Of a DNA stretch of 44,968 nucleotides, positions 29,719 through 44,182 are shown in pieces. The DNA is from Parasitella parasitica (taxonomy: Eukaryota; Mucoromycota; Mucoromycetes; Mucorales; Mucoraceae), in NCBI GenBank assembly GCA_025201805.1, contig MU619241.1, forward strand, positions 165,166 through 210,133. Reading direction: 5' to 3'. The stretch's first letter is position 1; each line of letters opens with the position of its first letter. Both the position numbers and the translations under genes were made by a program. The notes under the pieces were generated by a model, which ran no database searches, was not told where the DNA came from, and worked only from the letters and a program-made list of their open reading frames with translations.

Positions 29719-31147
29719 TCAAGATTCCATCCATTTAAAGGAACCCATCAAAATATGTTTCTTGGGTAATCTGCCAGGCGATGGCGACAAGATGGTAACC
29801 TTCCTTTTTTCATCATCTACATCCGATCTATCAGATAGAAGAAATGAGTATTCATTCATCAAGCATCTGAAAAAGACTTACACATATACAAAGCCTGCAA
29901 CATTACTCTCCAGCAATCTGTTTTCATGTTCATCTTGGTCCGCATTTAAAATAGCCAATATGGAATGCAAGCACATGTCGAAATTATCTACCTTGACGAC
30001 TTGTGTTTCGTTTGAAGATCCTTCCATACCTAATGGTAGAGCACTCGAAGGTGCAATCACGTCTCCTACTCGCCAAACCTTGATATCATCATAATTGACG
30101 AGCATACTGTAAGGAGATAATTCACATTTAGGTGTGCCATAAAAGTATTCATGAATTTTACTCCTTTGGAGACGAGTTTTGAACTGCCTGTCTCGTTCAA
30201 CAACGCCGCCAGATTTTGATAATTTGACAACTGACACATTTTTATTACTAAAGATCCGACTCATATCACTGTAAAGTCGTTCATGGCCGAGCACAATTAG
30301 AACATTCACTATACAAAAATTATTACAATTCCATATATCAAGCATAGCTTTGTAAATTACCAGAAAAGTTTTCAACAACATGCTTGATAATATCGTAACC
30401 TACTTGATCTACCAAACCAGCAGTATCAATGATGAATCCTGAATTTCGACACTCTTCATCCACGGCCATCCTACTTCTGATAGCCTCTGAAAGACAAGAT
30501 GTGACCAATTTGTACAATTTGACATTTTCACTAGGATTCTCAAATCCATAATAGTAAGCGAGGGGCATGGTAGAAGAGCCCATTGATGCAGCTGTGGTTG
30601 CTGATGAACCGAATCCTTCTTCAACGTCGATGTTACTACTGATGCAGGTGGCTGTAACTGTACCGGGCATTGTGATGGATCCTTCTGTCGTGTCCAAAGA
30701 TACATAAATAGGGTTCCCTCTTTGTCGCAAACAATAGCTAACTAAAATCTTACACAGAGAAGTCTTTCCAACGTCATGGGGCCCTATCACCAATACACGA
30801 GGACCCAAGTTATGTCCAGTCTTAGCATTTTGTCTCAGTTGTTCAAGTGCTAAATGCGTATTCAGATAACTTGTCATGGGTGTCTCATTTGCTGTATATT
30901 CAACCAAAAAAGTGCCTTTTACTTCCAATGTACAGCCGTGCCATGTGTATACGGCTGCTTTTCTACCTGTAAACGTGTATGTGATGCCAACAGCTAACTC
31001 GGTTCCGAAGATTTCTGCAGTGCCTTTTACCAATTTTAATTGAGCTTTTGTGTTGAATTCGACTTCAAAGCGAAACTCATGATCAGGCTCCAACGTGATT
31101 TCACGCGATGCCTCTGTATCTTGCTTTATACAACGATAATGAGCCAA
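29719..31147 (-). CDS. CLP1: CLP1, cleavage factor IA subunit / polynucleotide kinase family
   Basis: Subunit of the mRNA 3'-end cleavage and polyadenylation machinery (yeast CF IA, with Pcf11). Exons 30361-31147, 29882-30308 and 29719-29827 give 1323 nt (440 aa) in frame; introns are 52 and 54 nt. The N-terminal domain has LEPDHEFRFEVE and VYTWHGCTLEVKG. The P-loop GPHDVGKTS is at residues 122-130, and the nucleotide-binding core continues with VSLDTTEGSITMPG and GFIIDTAGLVDQVGYDIIKH. The C-terminal domain follows (VLGHERLYSDMS, YGTPKCELSPYSMLVNYDDI, ILSPSPGRLPKKHILMGSFK). The P-loop is intact, so ATP binding is expected. Kinase activity is absent in yeast Clp1 but present in the human protein and cannot be predicted here. 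It is transcribed divergently from PCID2/THP1. Confidence 0.95.
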
Positions 31148-31351
31148 TGTTTTATTGTTGTATGAAATTCACAAACCTTGTCTTGCATATCTAATTTAGT
31201 CAATTAGTAAACAAGAACTGCAAGAACTGCCAAAGCCATTTGATGGCAGGCAACTAATGTCTACCATAGTCACAGAGATCAACAAAAAAAGTCGTGAATT
31301 ATACAACCTTTTGGGGGATTCCATTTTTTTTTTTTTTATTGACTTGTAAAC
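31148..31351. promoter_or_regulatory. 204-bp divergent promoter, CLP1 / PCID2
   Basis: Only 204 bp separate the two start codons, so both promoters must lie here. The region has a T13 run at 31325-31337 next to the PCID2 start but no clear TATA box for either gene. Confidence 0.6.
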
Positions 31352-32892
31352 ATGAACTTGACTACATATCTCAATAAACTTTCTTTGCATATCAACAATG
31401 AAAACGGGAAACTAGTTTCTTCGCTACTATCACTAACTCATAATCATGTGAAAGGATTGGTAAATCATGTTATTGATGTAAGTTTCGTTTATTCGCAAAA
31501 AGAAATCGCAATTTATACTCTTTATATTGCAGCCACAACAAATCGAAATCACTTGCAAAAGCAAATTAGAGGCTCCATGGAATGATGTGGCAGCAAATCA
31601 TTTAAAAACACTTGGTCACGTAGATGCAGAAGATTATGAAGAAGCATTCGAAACACAAAAAGAATTAGTTCAGTAAAGTAAACTTATCTATCATTTGAAA
31701 AATAGCAATGATTAAATGAATCTTATAGAGCATTTCAAAGGGGTATGTCTAATATGACTCGTTGGTGTTTACCTGCATTATATGTTATCAACAACGATCT
31801 TCGTATCATTGCTTCCAAAGCTGACGACCAAGCAGATGCAGCGGTCGAAGGACAAAGAAAGAAATTGGAAGAGGCAGCTAACGTGATTAGTAAATCATTT
31901 ACATACTGTATCACTGATCGAGGTGTATTAAACTCTTCCAAAAAGTACGGTACTTATTGTATGATTGGCATCTTGTTTAGAATCTATTTCAAGGTAAATC
32001 TTCACAATGCTGCATCCACATCTCTTTCTAACACTCAAATATTTAAAGTTAAAGCAACAAAACCTGTGCAAAAATATCCTCAGGGCCGTTAAAGCCGCAG
32101 ACATGCCATCCATCGATCAGTATTCAAAGAGTGACCGAGTTACATTCAGGTACTATCTTGGTAGACTTTATTTTCTGGAAGAAGATTATGTGAAAGCCGA
32201 GCATGAATTGGACTTGGCTTTTAAAGAGTGTACCAATAAACATATCAAGAACAAAGAGTGAGTTTAAGCATAATTTTCAAGAGAGGTGCTGCTAATTGAT
32301 ATCTTTTAGACTTATTCTACAAACATTATTACCTGTCAAATTAATGCGCGGAATATTACCAACAAGAGCTTTGTTTGGAAAGTTTACAAGAGCACGCATG
32401 ATTTACAGTGCATTAGCAACCTCGATAAAAATGGGCAATGTGAAGGCATTCAATGTTGCATTGACTCATTTGGAATCATTATTGATCAGACAGGGCACTT
32501 ATTTCGCTATTGAAAAGGCAGAGAACATTGCTATTAGACAGTTGTTTAGAAAAGTGTAAGATTATTAAGCTTTTCTTTTTATAACATTTCAACTGATGAT
32601 TTATTTTATTGGTAGATATCTTGTCTTAGGCCTTAATACCAGAATTCCTATTCTTACATTCAAAAGGGCTCTGGAATTTGAAGGCATGAATGTGGAAATT
32701 GAAGAAGCTGAATGGATGTTGGCTAATATGATTTATAAGGTAAATTTTGATTTTTCTTTAACCTCTTTAAGCGTACAACTGCTAATAGCAAATTAGGGCT
32801 ACATGAAGGGTTACTTGTCTCATGAAAAAATGTTTCTAGTGCTGAGTAAAGATAATCCATTTCCTTCAGTGGCACAAGTTGCTCAAGCTTGA
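31352..32892 (+). CDS. PCID2: PCI-domain protein PCID2 / Thp1-Csn12 family
   Basis: TREX-2-type mRNA export factor. Seven exons (31352-31477, 31533-31672, 31729-31993, 32049-32257, 32310-32555, 32616-32739, 32797-32892) total 1206 nt (401 aa), like human PCID2 (about 399). Introns are 52-60 nt. Landmarks: RWCLPALYVINNDLRIIA; LKQQNLCKNILRAVKAADMP; VTFRYYLGRLYFLEEDYVKA; LILQTLLPVKLMRGILPTRA; and the PCI winged-helix half with IRQLFRKVYLVLG, EEAEWMLANMIYKGYMKGYL and SHEKMFLVLSKDNPFPS at the end. The yeast relatives Thp1 and Csn12 are both possible orthologues, and the motifs do not separate them. It shares its upstream gap with CLP1, which would couple 3'-end processing and export expression. 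Confidence 0.9.
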
Positions 32893-33483
32893 TATATGAC
32901 GTGCCAAATAAAATTTGTTCGAGCAAGACCATAGTTTTTCAATCTGTATTGCACATGTACATCCCCACAGCCTCAAGTTAGCGATGTATCTTGCTTGAAG
33001 CAGTAATAGTTAAAGGAAACAAAAGCCTTTTCTGAATATTTTTCAATGAATGATATATTTTGATTCTTCTAGTACAAGTCATTTATAGGCGTAAACAAAT
33101 ATTTGAGAAGTTTGCACCGATTTCAGAACGAACAAGGTAGTGATTGTATATGTATTTTGTGAAAACATATACGTTTACTGTTTGAAAGAAAAAAGTAGTT
33201 ATAGAAAGTAATGATGATTCTGCGAGTGATAACATGTGACATAAATTTTACGGATTCGAATGACAATAGAACCATCTGCATGCGAAACTTTACCGTAAAA
33301 TGTTGCTCTAGTGAATTTTCTATTCAACATTTTTTCAGCAAGAAAAAAAAAAAAAAAAATTGATAAGAAAAATATAATTACGAGAAAAGTGCAGTAATAT
33401 GGAGGTTTTCAGGGTTAATAAAGTTTAGAAGTGATGATGTGGTAATGATAAGAAGAAAGAGGAAGGGTAAATGAAGAATGAGA
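32893..33483. other. convergent 3' region of PCID2 and RSP5
   Basis: No gene. An A-run lies near 33340-33359. It should contain the 3' ends of the two convergent transcripts. Confidence 0.6.
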
Positions 33484-36233
<2,750 letters not shown>

Positions 36234-37686
36234 TTTTGATAATTATATGTTTTCTTTATATTCACAATAGGAAAAAAAAATCAAGACTTTCTCTCCTATA
36301 CTTGCAGTTTATCTCTTCCCCTTTCGTAAATAAAATATAAAGATAGTATCTTGTATATAAACAAAGAAAGAAGAGGGCAAAATGTTGTAATATATAAAAG
36401 AAAGTTAAAAAGAAAAAGAAAAAAAGGTTTATTTAGGAGAAGAGGAAAAAGGAAGAAGAAAAAAGGAAAAAAGAACTTGCTTAGCAATAAAACGCTTTTC
36501 TTATTACATCTACCTCGTGATTGTTGGTCTGTAAAGCCTTACCATCCATTGAAACCCCGTATTGAGGTAAGCTACATGTATTACATTGTTAGCCACAAGT
36601 AACCTTGTTGCTATTGCAAGGTGAGATTAATGATTGAATATTTTAAAAGTTTATGTAAGATCCTATACTTATAGACAACCTTTTTGAACTGTCTATTTGT
36701 GTAGTGACCTAGACTGTATTAATAATCATTTCATGTGGGAGGACACATAATGAAAAGAAGCATTGGAAACTATTCATATTCCATAGCCGAAAAATAAGCC
36801 TATATCTGAAGACAGTAATATATAGAAACAGTGTGGACACATTGACCATTTGAAATGCGACTCTTTTTTGCAATTGATTCTCTCGTCAATATATTCGGCA
36901 ACATTGCAAGAAACATCTATCCATATACATTGGTGTTACCCGAGAAAACCGGAATTAACTTTTCACATTAGTTGATGTTGCCAAGTACATATTATCCTTG
37001 GTAAACCATTTTAAAAAAAAGAGTTTCAGTAGCCACACAAGCAAATATCAATAGCGAACGATTTTTCTCTTTGCAGTAGAAATACTATTAACTGAAGATG
37101 GATCGTTTAACGCTTATTGGAAAATCGATTATCAACTTTTTATGATGATAAAGCCCTTAGATCAGATTATCAAGATTGATATAATACGGTATTGCAGTTT
37201 TTATTCCTGTTGCTTGCGTTTCATTCATTTCTGTGATGTTGATTTCGAAAACTTTTTGATTTTTATTTAATGGCTCATGAGATCTAGTATCATATCGTTT
37301 ATTGTATCTTACTTGGAGTAAAAATAGTATGAGCGTCATGCTATACGCTATCTATTGATTCAAATGTTGCAAATATGTTTCATTTATTGCACGAGCCAGG
37401 TTTTCATGAACAACATCTTTTGATTGCAGGCATACAAAATTGTGATTTACTTATAAGATCACCATCTAGTCAAAAAGAATTACTATTGCTCAGTAAAACT
37501 CCATTATAATGAGTGGTTGGAAATAACCAAGAATCCAATTGATAAATTACAACAGCTTGTTGCTGACAGTTCGAAACAATGAAAACCAAATGACGGCGTG
37601 AAATGGCAACCACTATGCAACAAATAGTGATGTACGTCACTATTTTTACTGCATTCATTGGCTAAATTGCTCTGCCAAGCCATCCC
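36234..37686. other. 1.45-kb divergent intergenic, RSP5 / TOA2
   Basis: The RSP5 side begins with a purine-rich A/G tract (about 36360-36480; pyrimidine-rich on the RSP5 sense strand), probably part of its promoter or leader. The rest is AT-rich, with no frame showing recognisable coding features. Confidence 0.6.
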
Positions 37687-37694
37687 TATAAATA
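37687..37694 (+). promoter_or_regulatory. TATA box of TOA2
   Basis: Consensus TATAAATA 36 nt before the start codon (TATA end to ATG), followed by a pyrimidine-rich stretch (GTTTTCTTTTCCAACCTC). The spacing implies a leader of only about ten nucleotides. Confidence 0.7.
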
Positions 37695-37729
37695 GTGGGA
37701 GCAAGTTTTCTTTTCCAACCTCTTTAACC

Positions 37730-38225
37730 ATGTCCAGTACACCATTTTATGAGTTATATCGTCGTTCAAGGTAAGTAGCATAGGGTGCAACACGATTGTA
37801 TTCGAAACAAGAGCAAAAAAAATAGTAAAATGAGCATTTATTTACAACATTTACATAAAAAATTCAGCATCGGCATGGCTTTGACCGATTCTTTAGATGA
37901 ATTAATTCAGAGTGGACATATCAATCCTCAGTTAGCTATGCGTGTATTGATGACTTTTGATAGAAGCATCTCTGAAGCCCTTTCGCAACTTGTTAGAAAT
38001 AAAGCAAATATAAAGGTTTTTATCAGAGGCTTTATTACAATTTTTTTTTATCTTGTAATATTAAATGTGTTGTTGATATAGGGCCATTTACATACTTATC
38101 GTTTCTGTGATGAAGTTTGGACCTTTATAATTGAAAACCCTAATTTTAAATTCGATCAAGATACTGTTTCAGCTGATAAAGTCAAAATTGTTGCTTGTAA
38201 TGCCAAAAGACCTGGAGAACAATAA
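37730..38225 (+). CDS. TOA2: TFIIA gamma (small) subunit
   Basis: Small subunit of the general transcription factor TFIIA, which stabilises TBP on promoter DNA. Exons 37730-37770, 37868-38015 and 38082-38225 give 333 nt (110 aa) in frame. The N-terminal four-helix-bundle half reads [20 protein letters not shown] then [20 protein letters not shown]. The C-terminal beta-barrel half reads [17 protein letters not shown] and [14 protein letters not shown]. Length fits the family (about 105-125 aa). The second intron has a weak donor (GTTTTT), while its acceptor (GATATAG) is ordinary. The protein otherwise matches the family from end to end. The promoter carries a good TATA box. Confidence 0.95.
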
Positions 38226-38762
38226 TAAAATCTCCTTGTTTACAACTTTTTTTCGTGGTTGTATTGTAGATAAACTCCATATATAAAATTTTCCACTCAC
38301 ACAATTTCTCTCGCCTTAAAACATCTATTGCCCTTTCCTTTGTGAATATAAATAAAATTTCTTTTAAAATTGCATGACAAATGAAGGACTCAAATTCATA
38401 TACTATGACACCTTTTTATATTGTGATCCATCCTTAAATACGTACTAGATTTAGCAATAGGCGTATAAACCATGTTTACTGTTAAATTGTGAAGCTTGTT
38501 CAGCACAATTAGGACTATTAGTTGAGCAGCATCACTAGACTATCACAACACTGGGCGGTGTGTCTATCAAAAGTTACCTGCAAGATATACTATCAAATAC
38601 TAGAAGATAATGAAAATATGTGGCATCAACGAAAGAATAATATGATAAAGAGCAAAATAAAGCCTGCTTTATACTTCATTAAAGCAGCATAATTATCGCT
38701 ATCTAAGCATAACTTGGTTTCCACTAGGGGATGTGTCTATCAAAAGTTATCTTCAAAATTTA
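38226..38762. other. TOA2 downstream region with two direct repeats
   Basis: No gene. The notable content is the pair of 28-bp direct repeats at 38549-38576 and 38722-38749. Confidence 0.6.
38549..38749. repeat. 28-bp direct repeat pair, 173 bp apart
   Basis: Copies at 38549-38576 and 38722-38749 agree at 25 of 28 positions, and the last 18 bases (TGTGTCTATCAAAAGTTA) are identical. Both begin CACT followed by a G-rich stretch. The shape recalls terminal repeats of Tc1/mariner-type elements, but the copies are direct and I found no inverted partner. Confidence 0.75.
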
Positions 38763-39244
38763 TCATAAATGTAAAATATTTGGTACAACTTCTGCTAAAT
38801 TAACAGTAGAACCGAGATTGAACTCGTAAATTTCTTTTTCTATTACCAACAAGGTTCCTAAATACTGCGGCGATGTGAGGAGAGCCAGATCAGCTTGATG
38901 CTGGACATAGTAGAGATCACGATCATATATACCAGAAATATCCTAACCTGACGTTGATTCTAGCGTATCTGGTGCAGGAACACGAAAATCTTGTGAGGAT
39001 TGAATGGAGACGATTGGTTTTTTTTCAATGCGATCAAGGACTCCTTTGCTTTCAATGGCTACTATGAAATAATCATCATTCGTCTTTTGATTGTAGTAGA
39101 TGTATCCAGCAGATTAGACGTCAACCAAATCAATTTTATGAGCACCATTGGCTACAATTATTCTAGTGTTCATTGTTATACGCTTGTGATTCACCTTACT
39201 ACTTGCAAGTGATATTGTACAAACAGAGATTCAAACACGCCTGA
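38763..39244 (-). pseudogene. broken or unresolved coding tract, unknown family
   Basis: One minus-strand frame (about 39170 to 38763) reads as protein-like for some 136 codons but holds two stops, TAA at 39114-39116 and TAG at 38943-38945. Pieces: IIVANGAHKIDLVDV; SAGYIYYNQKTNDDYFIVAI; ESKGVLDRIEKKPIVSIQSS; GIYDRDLYYVQHQADLALLT; PQYLGTLLVIEKEIYEFNLG. It ends ...VVPNILHL, stop. A neighbouring frame upstream reads SGVFESLFVQYHLQVVR. The second stop could be removed by a 54-nt GTTAGG...CATCAAG intron, which keeps frame; the first has no good donor. It is either a decayed gene or one with atypical introns. I do not recognise the family. Confidence 0.4.
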
Positions 39245-40051
39245 CAAAAATTTCACCAAGTTATCCAGTTCTATGCTGTGTTTTTTGTACGGATGCACAC
39301 ATTGTTAAGGCATTGAACGAGATTTCTCTATCTATTGATGACAAAAAGGTACCATTATGTCTGATGGCATGGATATATCCCAAACCGACCATGTAACTAC
39401 TCTGGGTAGTAATGATAATCGAGTAAAGATGTCTCAAGATATTGAGAGACTGAAATTCAAGTTGTTGTATTAGGTACCGTTGATTAACAACTTTCTTAAT
39501 CGTATCAATAAATATCTTTGATTGTTGCGAAGATAGCACTGAATAAGAACATTCCTAGTGTTTTAACTCCAACAGAAAAGTGATTTCTGTTGTAATTGGC
39601 AAAAATATTTAATTTGAGGGGAATATTGGTTTGATCTGGTTTGGTTAGTTTCGCCTGCCTAGTCTTTCAGCCTTCTCGCATTCATACCTTTGACATAAAG
39701 AAAGGTGGATCACTTCCTTAGGCCCAATGCTCAAATTGAAAAGTATGAAAATGATGTATTTGAACCCTCTCGCGAATGCTGGAGGGTAATTCGTGATATC
39801 TCTGTTGAAGCATTCCCTGAATGTAATACATAATCAAACGATCGCATGCTGAAGAGCGCAAGTAATGCTCAATGCTCAAAAATCGGCACACGATCGCAAT
39901 AACACAATCTAGTATAAATGAAATAAGCATGCAAATACCCAAAATGATCCAAAACAAAAGGCTTTAATGGTTAAAGCTAATATACGAAACTATACACATT
40001 AATGAAAACAATGATCGTCATGATATTAAATTAAAGAAAGTCGTAGAAGAT
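39245..40051. other. intergenic, uncertain coding snatches
   Basis: Overlapping frames occur on both strands around 39190-39540. On the plus strand there is one with PVLCCVFCTDAHIVKALNEI; on the minus strand one with QQLEFQSLNILRHLYSIIIT. Neither is convincing. A 9-bp hairpin (CAACAGAAA / TTTCTGTTG) lies at 39570-39592. Nothing else was found before the ADE2 stop. Confidence 0.4.
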
Positions 40052-41769
40052 TTAATAGTTCTCCCATCCAACATTATCAAGCTTTTCAACTTTGTTCATG
40101 ACTTCGCCTTCCATCTTCTCCATATAAGCAGCCATTTGCTCTTGAATACCAGGAATTGAAGCACCCAAAATACGGATAGCAAGCAATGCAGCATTAGTAC
40201 TGTTATTGACAGCGACAGTAGCAACGGGAATACCACGGGGCATTTGGACAATACTATAAAGAGAATCCACACCATCAAGAGAGCTACCCTTAACAGGAAC
40301 ACCAATGACAGGTAGAGGTGTCATAGCAGCAACCATGCCAGGCAAATGAGCAGCTCCACCAGCACCAGCAATGATTGCCATTAAGCCACGTTGAGCAGCA
40401 GATTTTGCATATTCAACCATGCGTAAAGGAGTACGATGAGCAGATACAATAGATAGTTCAAATGGAATACCAAAATCCTTCAAAATCTGAGCACCCACCT
40501 TCATGACAGGTAAATCACTATCAGAGCCCATAATCATGCCAACCAAAGGTCTCAACGTCAGAGGTCTCTCAACGTCAGGCTCAATTTCCTGCAAAATAGG
40601 CTTCAAGTTCTTTTGAACTTGCATCATTGATTCGCCAACCAAGGTAATATGGCCCATCTTACGTCCAGCTCTTGACTCCTTTTTACCATATAAATGAATT
40701 GTTGCTCCATCAGTAAGTAAAGCGGCTTTACAAGGCTTGTAGCAAGCTTCTATGTCACCATTTTCGCCTAAAATATTGACCATAATGGATGCAGGAACCT
40801 TCATGGCAGTAGATCCTAAAGGCAAATCTAAAATAGCACGCATATGGTTTTCGTATTGAGAAGTTTCACAGGCCTCGATAGTGTAATGACCAGAATTATG
40901 AGGACGAGGAGCAATTTCATTCAATAAAATCTCGCCATCAGCCATGACAAACATTTCTACACCAAAGATACCGGCTCCTGGGAATGATTTGATGGCATTC
41001 TCAGCAATTTTTTGAGCCTTAACAGCTACACTACCATCAATTTGAGCGGGAGCAATCACAAGATGGCAAATACTGTTTTTGTGGATAGTTTCCACCACAG
41101 GATATGAACGAATTTCACCGTTGGCTCGACGAACAACCATGACAGCCAATTCCTTGACAAAAGGAGCCCATTTTTCAGCATACAAGGGTGTCTTGGAGAG
41201 AGCAGAGACAGCCTTTTCAACATCGGCCTCAGTTTTGACAACGTAGTTGCCCTTGCCATCGTATGCCATAGTCTTGGATTTGAGCATCAAGGGATACCCA
41301 AAGTCTAGAGCAGCTTGTTTGACAGCTTCAGCATCTTTAGTCTCCCGGTATTCTGCCACGGGAATATTATGAGATTCTAAATATTGTTTCTGCTTGAATT
41401 TGTCTTGGATCGTTTTGACAGTAAATGCCGAAGGACATACACGAACACGGCCTTCTTTTTCGATCTTTGCTAATACATCAGCATCAACATGCTCAATCTC
41501 AACAGTCAAAACATCGACTTGAGAAGCCAGCTCTGAAATTTTGGTTGCATCATTAAAAGCTCCAGCAATATGAGATTGGGTAGATTCAATCTGCTTGGCA
41601 GGTGCATCAACAGGGGCATCCAGGATAGTGACCTTGAGATTAAGTCTGGACGATGCTTCAACCATCATACGGCCTAACTGACCACCTATTCATGAAATAA
41701 GGAGCTAATAATTGTGCCATAAGTATGTTTTCTCTTACCTCCAAGAATACCAACTCTTTGATAATCCAT
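40052..41769 (-). CDS. ADE2: phosphoribosylaminoimidazole carboxylase (ADE2)
   Basis: Purine biosynthesis, conversion of AIR to CAIR. Exons 41739-41769 and 40052-41685 give 1665 nt (554 aa); the 53-nt intron falls in the N-terminal GGGQLGRM motif ([10 protein letters not shown] / [12 protein letters not shown]). The PurK-like ATP-grasp half shows [34 protein letters not shown] and the metal/ATP segment [20 protein letters not shown]. The PurE-like mutase half has [24 protein letters not shown] and [15 protein letters not shown]. This PurK-PurE fusion is the standard fungal architecture, and its length is close to yeast Ade2 (571). All expected motifs are intact, so the enzyme should be active. 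Loss of ADE2 classically gives red pigment in yeast. Confidence 0.97.
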
Positions 41770-43108
41770 TTGTTTATATGCTTAAAAGCTTTTGTAGAGA
41801 ACAAAGATTGATGTAGTGTTTGAGGGGCTTCAACTAGGTTAAAGCAATGGTTTACCAGTGACTGTCCATCTGTGAGTAATGGCACAGCACATATGCATCT
41901 ATCATTTGAAATAAATGATGTATCTATTATATAGCCAGAAAATGTATTGCCCAAGAGAAAATCAGGATATATAAAGCTTACGATAATATTATTTGCCATT
42001 GATTGTACTTAATAAAATCCTGTTGATTTAATAGATAAATAGATCCAACGGCAGATGAAATGAGTCAAATTTGAAGTATTCTACATCAGTGTTACACATT
42101 GAGATGACATTTGGATTTTACTTAATGACGTCTACTTAATACTATGTTCCATAGTATATGAAGGCAATTCTAGTTTTTAGAGAACACCAAGAAAAGTAGA
42201 TCCATCAGGAGAGATTCATCCAAACTTGTCTTATCTCATTTCCTAAGTTTACTGCATTTAAAGGATTTTTCAAACTGTTTACACAACATCAAAAAGCCTA
42301 AATGTACGCTTATCTCACTCTGATAAGTCAAAAGCAATGGAGCATATGTATGTTTTTCATACAATCGAGTCTAATATCCATAAAGATACGATTGTATTTG
42401 AAATTCAATAGCATTTACTAAAACATTTATTAGAAACTAGTGTAGATCTGCATATTAATCGAATTTTCTAGTGAATACATTAGAGGTAGATGATGATTTA
42501 GTATAATAGTTGTCCCGAAAACACACATAGGAATAATCAGCCCTTATGGTTTATCCACTTCACATGCGTTATGAATGAATTCGATCTAAACAAAGTAAAT
42601 GGCATTCGCAAAAACATAGGCCTTGAGAAGAAGAAAAAAATTCGTAGAAGCTCGATTGTTTATACATCGAAGAAAAGGGAGAGTTCATAAACTTCAATAG
42701 CGATAGAGTGCTTTCTCTCGGACCAGCCAGTAAATAGAATCAAAGGTTATTCACGTATTTTTTTGAAAGCTGATCTGCCACATCAAAAAACGTTGTATAC
42801 ATCAGAGTATAGATATACCTGTTCACGAATTCGGTTGTTAGATCAAAGAACTGTCAAAGCAGATTTTGTCGGTTGGTATTCATTTAGGAAAGGTTATACT
42901 ATATAAGCGGTTTCCTTAAATTAGATGGCGGTCCGTAGTCATTCTATGCATGTGTTCCTTATTGCGAGTTGCTTACTGTAGTTTCAGTGCTTGTAATCGT
43001 CTGGAATTCAAACAATACCTAATAATCCTTTCGGAGTTGCAGAGAATCTTCTTCATCTGGTAACACATTTGATTGAAGAACTTCTCTTTCCTGAAACCAA
43101 ACACTATT
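41770..43108. other. 1.3-kb divergent intergenic, ADE2 / SVP26
   Basis: AT-rich, with no gene seen. A TATATAAG box at 42900-42907 on the plus strand lies about 200 bp before the SVP26 start and may be its promoter. TACTTAATACTATG-like and other short sequences carry no clear meaning. Confidence 0.55.
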
Positions 43109-44128
43109 ATGCCAAGCGTCTTACACCTTGTAGCCTATGGAGCAACTGGCCTTGCATTTTGCTTTGTTGTTCTTAGTTTAGGTAATTTAAAATATTATAG
43201 GGTTGGATAATCGGTGGTGATTAATATCGTTGAAACTAGCTTGTGGCCTTTACTACCTCGCTGAACTGGTATGATTTTATTCGATAGAGATAAGTTTTTA
43301 CAAGCTGATATCTCGTTTACAGGTTGAAGAATACTCTGTGTATACGAAAAAAGTGATCAAGTGGATGACAGCTGTAAGAGACTGATATGTTGCAATAGCA
43401 ACCAACCTTATTAACGTGTCAAATAGTGTATAATTTCGTTGCATGTCTTGTTTTGGATATTTGATGGGTTGCCATTCTTTCATCTGGCATTTTCTATCTT
43501 CTCCCATTGTGTCTATAGTTTGAATCTCAAGAATTTTCCCTTTATCAGCTTAACGAGCATTCCATTCCTCAGTAGTTGTGGTAAATTTTGCGTATGCAGC
43601 ATGATCTTGTACCAAAATTTAAAGCGTTTTCCTAGTTCTTGTCTTTGCCGATCATTTCTTGTGGTTCAATTACTTTACTAAACATTACAAGCCGTTTATG
43701 GACATTGCTGCGTTTTTTGGCTTGTGTGTATGGCTTGTACCTTTTGCTTATTTTATAAGTTTAAGTGCAAACGATAACGCTTTGCCTACAAGTGGTAAAT
43801 TTGTGAACGTCAAGCCAGTCATAAATCGAAATGAAAAAGACTAAATGAATGCTGTATAGATCATGCATTTGTTGATGCAATCCCAAATCAACAAAAACAA
43901 GGATTAATGAAGACTTTATTGAGCGTAATCGGTATTAAAACGCAAGATACGTCGATGCCAACAATGTCAGCAGCAGGAGCAGTAGCAACGCAGTCTAACT
44001 TCAATTCTACAGCATACACATCACCTACACATTCATCGTCTTATGGTCAATCACCTTCAAATGTAGGTGCAGCATCCGGACTTCATTATTCACCATCAAA
44101 AAATATTCAAAATAGAAAAGCATTATAA
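43109..44128 (+). CDS. SVP26: TEX261/Svp26-type ER-Golgi membrane protein
   Basis: Integral COPII-cargo-adaptor protein that helps export Golgi mannosyltransferases from the ER (yeast Svp26/Erv26). Six exons (43109-43181, 43240-43268, 43323-43373, 43427-43580, 43636-43794, 43860-44128) give 735 nt (244 aa) in frame. Introns are 53-65 nt, and two exons are only 29 and 51 nt. Family landmarks in order: TM1 then ACGLYYLAELVEEYSVYTKK, NFPFISLTSIPFLSSC, FADHFLWFNYFTKHYKPFMD, FGLCVWLVPFAYFISLSAND and NALPTSG. The C-terminal exon adds a Ser/Thr/Gln-rich cytosolic tail longer than usual (family about 196-230 aa). Four TM segments are visible. Confidence 0.92.
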
Positions 44129-44182
44129 GATTCCGGGAAACGATATTAATAAAATAGTCTATATACACCTTTTCTCAAAATG

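Noticed and set aside
39261-39539. Minus-strand frame suspected as a delta-COP relic
   Set aside because: Only a vague resemblance (LYSIIITTQSS). The opposite strand is equally open, and no ordered motif set appears.
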